From NCBI GenBank assembly GCA_036346225.1, contig JARFIW010001480.1:13697501-13761500 (forward strand): a DNA stretch of 64,000 nt, given 5' to 3'. This DNA is from Platerodrilus igneus (lineage: Eukaryota; Arthropoda; Insecta; Coleoptera; Lycidae). A program made the position numbers and the translations under genes. The notes under the pieces were generated by a model. The model did not search any database, was not told where the DNA came from, and worked only from the letters and a program-made list of their open reading frames with translations. How positions within the stretch are numbered: position 1 is the stretch's first letter; each line of letters begins with the position of its first letter. This document shows, piece by piece, positions 55,790-64,000 of this stretch.

Positions 55790-57180
55790 AGAATTAAAGA
55801 CACTTGAAACAAACATTAAAAACAGTCAGACAAATTCCGCCACAAAAACCGCTAAAATGGATCACAGAGGTCCAGATACTAAAAAGCAAAACTCGCAAGG
55901 CAAGGGGACGCTAACAGGCCGCCCTAACACCGGCAGAAAGGGCCTTCCAGCTGACCAAATACAGACAACGCAAGGCGACATACGAACAAGAACTATACAA
56001 CATGAAACGAAAATCCTGGAACACTTTCGTCGAAAGACATTTGCAGATGGATGCTTGGGAGGTACCGTACAAGATAGTAACCAGGAAAAATTGCACCACC
56101 GACAACATACTCGACTTTAATCAAACCCAACGGAACAAAAACCAAGAACTAGATTGAAACCGCGATATTACTACTACATACACTTCTCCCTGATGACGAC
56201 TGGAAAGAGGACACATAAGAACAAATACGCAAACGACAAAGAGTCACCGAACAAAACGCGAACGGGAATACACCATGGAATAGAACACAGGACGACGTAG
56301 CACCTTGAACTGAGGACGAGATTGGACACGCTATTCGATCAAGTAAAAACAAAAACGCTTTTAGGCTAGACGGGATCCAGGCAGAAATGACAAAGGCACT
56401 AGACATCAAACTCACACCGAAACTTACTCAACCGTACAACGAATGTCTAAGAATAATAAAGTTTCCAAACTGCTGGAAGCAAGCTGACGTAATCATACTC
56501 TCTAAAAACCGAGAAAAAGACCCGAAAAATCCGGGTTTGTAGCGCCCCATCTGCCTTCTAGACTTGCTCAGAAAAACTTTCAAGCGACTACTGTGCATGA
56601 GAATGCAAGAACATCGGAAGACGAAAGGCATGCACCTGGCGAAGTACGGATTTAGACACGGACGATCAACCGAAGACGCCGAAAATAAAGTCATCTACTC
56701 TGCAACCACTTCAAATAAAAAGTACGTGGGCCTAATCATGATAGACATTGAAGGAGCCTTCAACAACCTATTGTGGCCAACACTGTTCCATAGGCTAATC
56801 GAAATTCAATGTCCAGAACAACTGCATTAAACCTTCACAAGCTATTGCCAAGATGGATTTGTAACACTGTCTTGTACTGAAAACATCACAAACCCAATCA
56901 CCAAAGGATGCCCACAGTCTGCGGTCGCATGTTTTGGGACATTGCGACTCAAGAACTTTCTGAGCAGCTGAAAACCGCAAATGAGGTGAAGTCCGTAGTA
57001 GCTTATGCGGACGGCATATTGTTGGTGGTGGAAGGAGGTTCCAGAAATGAACTACAACACAATGCAAACACCGCATTGAACAAAGCCTTATAATGGTGCA
57101 ACGCAAATAAGATGACGATAGCATATGACAAAACAACTTATATGATATTTAAAGGTCCTCTAGAAAGAAACTGAACAGAG
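55790..57180 (+). pseudogene. R1-clade LINE reverse transcriptase relic
   Basis: Plus strand, frames shift several times. 55850-56110: RKATYEQELYNMKRKSWNTF and MDAWEVPYKIVTRK, the segment preceding RT in R1-clade pol. 56330-56560: NAFRLDGIQAEM, then NCWKQADVIILSKNREKDPK. 56564-56830: LLRKTFKRLLCMRM, YGFRHGRSTEDA and MIDIEGAFNNLLWPTLF (first catalytic Asp). 56990-57170: VVAYADGILLVVEGGSRNEL, where YADD has become YADG, then WCNANKMTIAYDKTTYMIFKG. Endonuclease not found. R1 itself sits in 28S rDNA; no rDNA is nearby, so this belongs to an R1-clade family with another target or is an off-target copy. Confidence 0.75.
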
Positions 57181-58291
57181 ACAGAATACGAAGAACACGG
57201 AGGCCAAATACTTAGGGCTAACCCTTAATGAAAAACTGAACTTCAAAAACACATTGCCCCAGTGACTGCAGGTGCCAGTAAAGCTATGCAATGATAGCCC
57301 TTGCATTTATCCAGCGTACTTGCAGCAATAATAAGCCATGCAGTGAGCGCCTGGGCAACCAGATTACATCTAGTAAAACCCAAACAAAAAGTCAACAGTG
57401 CCCAAATGGGGGTGATAACATAATACCTACTCAAATGCCTACGTTCGCTTTTAGTTGTTCATAATGGTTCGAAACAAACACCTCAGGCCTTAAACACACC
57501 AGATGATTTTAAACGTTATGATTTCCTTTGAACGAGAGCGTGATATTCAAGGTGGTGTAGATCCATTTGGAAGTGTTATGCAGATACAAAAAGAAATATA
57601 GGAAATGCAATAAATACAATTAATTAATCATTTCCCCTCCGAACTTCTGAAACATTAGGAATTTAAATAGGATTAAGAAATTAGGTTTGCAAGTTGGAAA
57701 AGAAAATCAACCATCTCATTCGACATGCAACAAACGCCATCGAACCAAAAGCAAATCTTGCGATGTCGATAGTTTGTAAAAGATGCAATTAAACGGAAAA
57801 TTTATGAGATGCCCTCCAAACATAATACAAAAATTATATATTTAGTACCTATAAGTTTTATATTTTTAGGACTTCATTTCGATTTAAGCAGTTAAAAATG
57901 AATTTTACCTAAAATAAGTTTTTTTTATAAAGTATATGATGGAGGGCAAGTAATATTCGCGCAACCCCACATTGCTACTGAACGAGTAAAATGTGTAGTA
58001 TTTGTATATTTTTAAAGATAGTTGTACGAACTATTAGGCAACCCGTCAAACACGCAAGTTAGTCCATATCCAAATGTCGTATATAAATCATATCGTGTAA
58101 AGTTAGTTAGTTATGTTTTGAAAGTCCTATAGTAAATATAAATTTGTGTTATGTGAACGTATACATTGTACCGCCAGCTTGTATATAAATAGACAAAAGT
58201 GTAATAAATAAATTATAGTAGTGTTTAGTGTGTTAAATTATTTTTAATAAAGTTTTATTTAACAATTTGAGAATTGTTATATGATAATAGC
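57181..58291. other. LINE tail and AT-rich sequence
   Basis: To about 57430 faint plus-strand matches to the end of an R1-type pol (WATRLHLVKPKQKVNSAQMG). Beyond that nothing recognised. Confidence 0.35.
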
Positions 58292-58462
58292 AAGCCCAGA
58301 ATGAAGTTAGAATGCAAAACGGCTATTAGAAAAAGAAAACTCTTGAAAGACTTTTAGCTAACTGGGTTTTAGCCCACGGCCGCATGAGGTTGAGTCAGTC
58401 GATTTATTAAAGTTGGAAAATAAAATAATGGACGCCACCTAAATTTTTATAACGCAACTGAC
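58292..58462 (+). repeat. Dispersed repeat with GCGCCACC motif, copy c (short)
   Basis: AAGCCCAGAATGAAGTTAGA, AAAACGGC, CATGAGGTTGAGTC and GACGCCACCTAAATTTTTAT follow in the same order as in copy b (60655-60885); the middle is diverged. Confidence 0.5.
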
Positions 58463-60654
58463 TGAATCAAATTGCGTAATAAGAAAATTTTGAAACCTAA
58501 ATTATCACCAACCTGGTTAAATACAAAGTTTGATCACGACAGATATATTACTTACTCCTGTTCTTCTTCCTCAAAGGATTGACGAGGTCCTAAGACTGTT
58601 CTGAAACATAAACACTACCAACAAAGATACCGCTTTTACCTTATAATACTGTATAAACACAAAATCTTTATTTTCAATTACAATTAATTTTTATTGTATT
58701 ACTATATGGATTTATAGCAAGTGGAATACTTCAAATACCTTGTCACCTTGGAGGAAGTTAATAATTACTCAATAATAGACTGAAGTCAAAAATAATTCTA
58801 TATTCTTTTAAAACAGATTATGTACCATCATTAATGCAATTCGGTACAAACAAAATTCTCATTAGCATATGTTCTATATTTTACACATAGAACGTAAAAC
58901 ATTAAGTTCTTAATTTAACCACTACTAAATCTTAATACAATTTCTGATGTTATGCAACAATACTTTTAAAGATTAATAGTCTGGGGTAGCGCTACGGAAG
59001 ACTTCACTTTTTTTTTTATTACTCAACATTCAGTAAAATTATTAGATATTTTAATTTCTGCTTAACCTTTACCTCTTTGGTTTTAGGCTTAATTAAGTGA
59101 ACATCTTGACATGTAATGTGAACAAGATACACAGTATTATTAAAATTGAAGATTGAACTTGATTTTATAATTAACACGTGACAATCACATATCTGGACAA
59201 AATACTTTTTTTTTGTAAAGCAGGTAAAGTTTAAGAATGATTTGTGAACCTGGGGATATCACCAATAATATAAAAATTGTTCTATAAATCCTAAAGATCA
59301 CAAAATTTATGAAGAGGGTAATCCCTTTAACAAAGTACATCACAAAATAATTCATGAAATATATAGTTGATTCCATTCGACACTATGAGGTAGTTAATAA
59401 CCTCTCAACAATAACTCTACATCTCTTCATTTATAAATTAATGATTCATCGTAAAACGCAGTATAGTCATAAAAAATTAAACGGTCTTACCAAGGGACTT
59501 CAAATGACCCGTTAACCTTAAACTATACATCTGTCGATTGCATTTATAGATGAGGATAAAAAATCCATTTTAGTCGAATGTAACAGCATCAAAATTTATA
59601 TTATTAGATGTCATAAATTAAACCTAAGTTACACTATGATAAAATTTATTAAAAATTTAGATTCAAACAAACCGTTCCGAAGAGAAAATTATAATCAACA
59701 CGTGAGCCGCTGCTATCAACCAATATTCATTTAGGTATCAAACAACCTTCTACTTTAAACAGAACATCAGGACTGCCTTGCGACTCTTTATCACTTCACT
59801 TCTTCTTTTCTTCGCCTTCGGCAAGAAAGCTTAATTTCTGGCGCCATCTTCACTGTCTAATCACAGCAAGCGACCTTTCACTTCCAAACAAGAAACGAAA
59901 AGTGACTGTGCTGTCATGAATGGACAACCGAACAAGAATACCTTCGATATCATAGTTAAGGAACTACTAGTACGTAAAAACCGTAAGAATATGTTATCAG
60001 CTGGAACCACAGAATATATTGCAGATTGCAATTTCAAGTGAAATTGTAATGTACCTCGAAAAATTGTTGAGTTATTAAATCTACAAGAATACTAAAATCA
60101 ATAACTGAATAAAACGCTGTTGAGTAAATACTGAAACATCGAATTCTTGCGGTAATGTTTACAAATAATATTGCAAGAATTTTTAAATGTTACAAGTATT
60201 GTTAAGAAGACTTATGTTTAAGGATTTAGTTTAAGAAGATATTAGTGCTTGTAAATTCATTAGTGTGATAGTGCTTTATTGTTAATTGGACTGAAAACAT
60301 CTATAAATATGGCACATACTATTAATTAGATTTGTGAATAGTGAGTAATAAAAACTTTTGTTATTACTTGTTCTAAATTAGCGAAACGCGTCAGTGGTAG
60401 TCTGTTAAAATATATTACTACTTACTTGTACAATACTGAAGCCTTATTATATCATTCAAATACATATTCTTTTACTCTCATTGACACTTCTTTTCAAAAT
60501 CCCCTTTTCTAGCTACTCTGATTTCTTATATAAATCTAATGTAACCTAGCAACATCATGTAACCTTTTCCCCACTATGTGGGTTTAAGTTATACTCCTAT
60601 CTTGCCTACTGAAAGGCGCAAGGGTAATTAACGTGGATTTCCTGTTGATGTAAG
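58463..60654. other. AT-rich sequence, nothing firm
   Basis: 58975-59010 (AGTCTGGGGTAGCGCTACGG...GACTTCAC) weakly resembles 61330-61362 (AGTCTTGGGTAGTACTACG...GACTTCAC), perhaps another old repeat. No supported coding. Confidence 0.35.
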
Positions 60655-60885
60655 AAGCCCGAAGTTAGTTTAGATGGAAAACGGCTCATGAGTAAGGAAA
60701 CCTCTAAAGGCTAAGCGGCTAGTAAAGTAATTTGCTCTGGGTAGATTATGAGTTCGGGTCGGGGTTGAATTACGACCAAAAGTATAGTGAATATGGCGCC
60801 ACCAAATTTTTCAATACAATAAAAGTCCTTTTGTATAAGGCGAATGCGAAAACCTAAACCCAATACCGCTGAACATAACCCTGCC
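60655..60885 (+). repeat. Dispersed repeat with GCGCCACC motif, copy b
   Basis: Best partner of 3955-4190: AAGCCCGAAGTTAG, AAAACGGC, TAAGCGGCTAGTAAAG, TTGCTCTGGGTAGATTATGA, GGGTTGAATTACGACC, ATGGCGCCACCAAATTTTTC and TTGTATAAGGCGAATGCG. Confidence 0.6.
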
Positions 60886-62445
60886 GAGATTCTTACCTTC
60901 CTGCTCGATATTGTTGATAAAGATGCCTGCTACTTCTGCAATAAAATCTAATCAATACTAGCACAGTTTGTGCGTTCTGGTAATTATCTCAAAAATTTAT
61001 AAATACTAAGAACCAAATCTCACTCATTCCAAATAATAATCATAGACATGACCAAAATAAGTTTCTATTCTGTTAATTACCAGTTAGTAAAAAATATATA
61101 TACAATAATTTTCTCAGCAAGCGTAACGTCATAAAAATTCTATTTTCTTAGTTCCCAGTTAGCAAAAAAATATATATAAACAATAATTTTCTCGACAAGA
61201 GTACGTCATAGAAATTTGACTTAGTGTTGTTATTTCTTACATCATAAAAATTTAGCAATCATACTTCTTATTAATATTTAAACTTGAATTTGAAAAATGA
61301 CTAATGATATATTAACAAGATTTTAATTAGTCTTGGGTAGTACTACGATAGACTTCACATTTAAACATTAACCTAGTTGATTTTCTCTTTCATGTATGAG
61401 TTTTAATTAAGCAGATTTAAACTTGATTTTAAAAATATTAGAGTATTGTATAAAATGAAATGATTTAGTTTTATGAACCTGAATAATTATTACAATTCCA
61501 GCTTGATAGTTTAAATTTGTTGCTTTAAAGTTAACTCTTAATATATACTGCAATCTGTAATTTTGTTATCAGTACTTATCAAAAATAAACATGGAGTCTA
61601 CAATGATATTCAGAAGTCAAACAACATAAAAATTTCCAAGTCGAGCAATATAAGAAACACTTACTTGTTTGTATCCCAGATGTTGTCACAGCTTAAACAT
61701 ACGTATAGAACAACAACATACCAGATGGTTTATCGTTCGATGAAATCTCTGCGATGCACCTAAACCATTTCCGGAACATTTTATGAAAGTTGACGTTTTC
61801 TTATAACACCTTGAATCATGTTGTAATTTTCCAAAACCACTAATTTCAATAATTATATTAAATTTAACAAATTTCCACGTGTATCCACGTTATCAAGTTG
61901 CACTACAAAATGAAATTAACAATGGCCATGAGGCTGGTTAATACCTACTGTAGTTCTGATACCGATATTTTTACATCATGTTTAGTACATTTACTCTCGG
62001 AAAAGCGTCGACAGGAATGTACTTAATAAAGACGTTTTCACTGCCTTTTCCCCAATCTTTTCCTCACACGGCACCAAGCATAACTGCTTAGGGCCATGTT
62101 TCTTATCTAACACGACTTTCCTGACCAACAGTCCAGGTGAAAGCACACGTATTCAATCGCTTGACAACAGTTATAACAATTATTATACTTATCGAAGGAG
62201 GGAGGTCTTACAATGACACTTCTAAATGTTTTTTTGTCACCGCACAACTTGAAATTATACTCTCAGTTTTGGAGCTTACGTTAGATTAAAACAACAGGTA
62301 ATAAATACAAGAGGTTAACAGAATCGTAAAATTTATTATTACTTAAAAATGTGCAGAGATATAAGGCTTGAACTAACCTTCTATCAAAATAATAACACAT
62401 ATATTTTTCAAAATACTGCCGGAAAATAAACTTGTTACAATCACA
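60886..62445. other. AT-rich sequence with one short duplication
   Basis: Holds the tandem duplication at 61067-61213. The right part (about 62160-62445) may include LTR sequence of the gypsy element whose pol end lies at 62446-62727. The frame 61563-61763 is not recognised. Confidence 0.35.
61067..61213 (+). repeat. 74-bp tandem duplication
   Basis: CAGTTAG(T/C)AAAAAA-TATATATA and CAATAATTTTCTC occur at 61081 and 61155, followed in each copy by ACGTCATA.AAAATT. Two copies. Confidence 0.7.
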
Positions 62446-62727
62446 ACCCCTCCTCTTAGTTTGAACTGAAAGAATCTAACACCTAATTAAAAGCAATCAT
62501 CCAACCATTTTGGAGGACGTACCGAACGTTGACAACGACAAGCAATTGGTTCAGCTGAACGACTAAAACTAGAAGTAGCAGTAACCTCTTCAGCAACCGG
62601 ATCCTCAACAGTAGTAATAGGCGGTTGATCCAGTGAAGCATATTTTTCAACATGATTTTAATGTCGTCGAATTTCACGTGAAGGCGTTTGTATTGCCACT
62701 ACTAGATCATTGACACTCTGCATGTGA
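62446..62727 (-). pseudogene. 3' end of a Ty3/gypsy pol with purine tract and LTR start
   Basis: Minus frame (one stop) reads SVNDLVVAIQTPSREIRRH, KYASLDQPPITTVEDP and, near its end, RCQRSVRPPKWLDDCF, which fits the proline/basic tail closing many gypsy pol proteins (the VHxDRLKPY-type region followed by RPPxWLxDY). After the stop comes AAGAGGAGGGGT, a good polypurine tract, and TGTGATTGTAACAAG, a possible LTR start. The rest of pol is missing upstream where the SINE begins. Its LTR end and partner were not found. Confidence 0.5.
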
Positions 62728-62757
62728 TTTTTTCCAATACTCCACCTGAAGGTACTA

Positions 62758-63913
62758 CAGTATTGCCCGAAATAAACAGTACTGAAACTAAGTTGGCGGT
62801 GTTTTTATGCGTGCGCTGTCACACTCAAGTTAGCTAGTATAGACCTGTCAAGTAAACCTCAAACAAGTAATTAGTAGGGCCTAATTGTTAAAAATGGTGT
62901 TAAGTACAGAGGAGAAAGTGTTTCTGGTAGAGCATTATTTTCGTTCATACGGAATCGGCCGACGTAATGGTGCAAGTTTGCTATACGTGTCTGATCAATT
63001 CACACAAAGGTTTAATAAACGTTCTCTAAGTAATGCTGTAATTTTGAAGGTTATTAAAAAGTTTAGAAATACAGGTAGTGTATTGTGCCAACGAAAAGGA
63101 AACTCGGGGCGTCCCAGGACAGTTAACAACAACAATAACCATGAACGTGTTTTTGAGCAAATCTTAGAAAATCCGAAAGTCAGCCAGGCAAGGACAGCGT
63201 TACAACTTGATTTAAAAAGAACTTTCAGACGAAGCACGTTTTCACTTGTCAGGCTATGTGAATCGTCGCACAAATCGATTTCTGGGCTTTGCCAGACCCG
63301 ATGAGGTTCAAGAGGTTCCTTTACATAGTGAAAAAGTGAGTGTCTGGTGTGCTGTTTCCGGACACGGAATCATTGGTCCGTACTTTATCGAAGAGAATGG
63401 TAGGCAAGTCACACTTAATCAACAGAGGTACAGACAAATTTTAACACGATTTATCCCTGATCTACGTCAATTCTGTCGTGCACGTAACTTGGCATTTCGA
63501 AACCAATTTTTCAGCAGGACGGGGCAACTTGCCATACTGCTGCCGCAATTCGTCAATTTCTTCAAGAACATTTTCCAAGCAAATTCATATCACGATTTAC
63601 TGACTTCCCTTATCCTTCACATTCTCCAGACCTCACACCTCCAGACGCATACATTTGGGGCATGGCTAAAAATGCCGTTTTCAAACGGGCACCACAAACC
63701 ATCGATGAATTAAAGGATGCCGTTAGAGTCTTCTTCGCAGCCCTGAGACAACCCTTATTCAATAACATGACCAGAAACTTAGAACATCGTTATGAAGTCT
63801 GTCTCGAACGAGGAGGTGCACATTTAGAACATATAATAAAGTGTCAATAATATGTATTTTTTAAATATACAAAACAATTACAATTTCAGTACTGTTTATT
63901 TCGGGCAATACTG
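62758..63913 (+). mobile_element. DD41D mariner-type element, 1156 bp, TA duplication in SINE
   Basis: Thirty-base identical terminal inverted repeats (62758-62787 and 63884-63913) beginning CAGTATTGCCCGAAATAAAC, flanked by TA on both sides (62756-62757, 63914-63915). Comparison with the intact SINE copy shows exactly the TA was duplicated. Encloses the transposase gene below. Internal length is short for the superfamily because the gene carries a deletion. Confidence 0.9.
62894..63850 (+). pseudogene. DD41D (rosa/Visitor-like) mariner transposase, deleted and frameshifted
   Basis: ATG at 62894. First helix-turn-helix: LSTEEKVFLVEHYFRSYG, then FNKRSLSNAVILKVIKKFRN and GSVLCQRKGNSGRPRTV. Near 63215 about 70 residues usual in the family (second helix-turn-helix and linker) are deleted and the frame shifts. 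Then LSDEARFHLSGYVNRR (first Asp), VSVWCAVSGHGIIGPYFIEE, YRQILTRFIPDLRQF. A second shift near 63510 leads to FQQDGATCHTAAAIRQFL (second Asp) and SPDLTPPDAYIWGM (third Asp). I count 41 residues between the second and third Asp, the DD41D spacing. The end is NNMTRNLEHRYEVCLERGGA, stop at 63848-63850. All three catalytic Asp codons survive, but the frame does not. Confidence 0.85.
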
Positions 63914-64000
63914 TACATTGATCAGGAAACGAGTTATTTTTACCTGGAAAATTTGGAATTTTGCCGAACCCTTGTTGTTCCAAGCAAGGTAGGGATCTTT

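Larger units (their letters stand above)
62728..64000 (-). repeat. SINE copy on minus strand, split by a mariner
   Basis: The left part (62728-62757, GCATGTGATTTTTTCCAATA then CTCCACCTGAAGGTACTA) and the right part (from 63914, TACATTGATCAGGAAACGAG, then TTTTACCTGGAAAATTTGG) are continuous in the uninterrupted copy at 26884-27141. The SINE runs off the window in AAGGTAGGGATCTTT. The head is outside. Confidence 0.8.

Noticed and set aside
62483..62677. Leu-rich 64-codon minus frame as a membrane peptide
   Set aside because: Out-of-frame reading of the gypsy pol C-terminus, which ends RPPKWLDDCF in the adjacent frame.

Overview
The window looks like AT-rich nuclear DNA of an insect. The evidence is the mix of repeat families: BEL/Pao, Ty3/gypsy and probable copia-like LTR elements, RTE-type and R1-clade LINEs, piggyBac, PIF/Harbinger, a DD41D mariner, a tRNA-headed SINE and a TTAGG-bearing satellite. 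I see no bacterial operon, rRNA, CRISPR array or typical multi-exon host gene. The order cannot be fixed from the sequence; a beetle is only a guess. The only host-type coding sequences I can support are two paralogous adenylate-kinase-like reading frames, a partial one at 1-504 (+) and an intact 217-codon one at 23585-24238 (-). Almost everything else is mobile DNA at various stages of decay.

Left third (1-24 kb): partial kinase-like gene; a divergent 1.3 kb dispersed repeat (1140-2530, second copy at 34930-36140); a 75-bp satellite seen as four blocks between 6842 and 18452. The satellite is interrupted by a 7.6 kb stretch of gypsy and LINE wreckage (7201-14827), by a 1.5 kb solo LTR with an ACTA target duplication (15380-16892), and by a 575-bp LTR-like element carrying ATTGCGCAAT palindromes (17231-17805). 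The best satellite block is organised as a trimeric higher-order repeat of about 225 bp. A long stretch without recognisable genes follows, with one GC-rich island near 22.1 kb, then the second kinase-like gene.

Middle (24-41 kb): duplicated pieces around a probable copia-like LTR (24463-26152); a BEL/Pao composite with three LTRs and two internal regions inside one TGTAT target duplication (27570-33925); a 500-bp PIF/Harbinger deletion derivative with TTA duplication (34323-34822); a full-length SINE with a perfect 13-bp duplication (36884-37188); a decayed mariner-like transposase (39553-40530).

Right third (41-64 kb): a piggyBac element (41352-49391, TTAA duplications) that was itself hit by a complete 5.7 kb gypsy element (43595-49316, CGGT duplications, 514-bp LTRs); tandem RTE-type LINE copies (49598-53880); an R1-clade LINE relic (55790-57180); copies of an unclassified dispersed repeat (58292, 60655); the 3' end of another gypsy pol; and a SINE on the minus strand split at a TA by a 1156-bp DD41D mariner (62758-63913).

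Several insertions date each other: satellite before solo LTR and LTR-like element, piggyBac before gypsy, SINE before mariner. None of the transposon genes appears intact; each carries stops, frameshifts, deletions or substituted catalytic residues.
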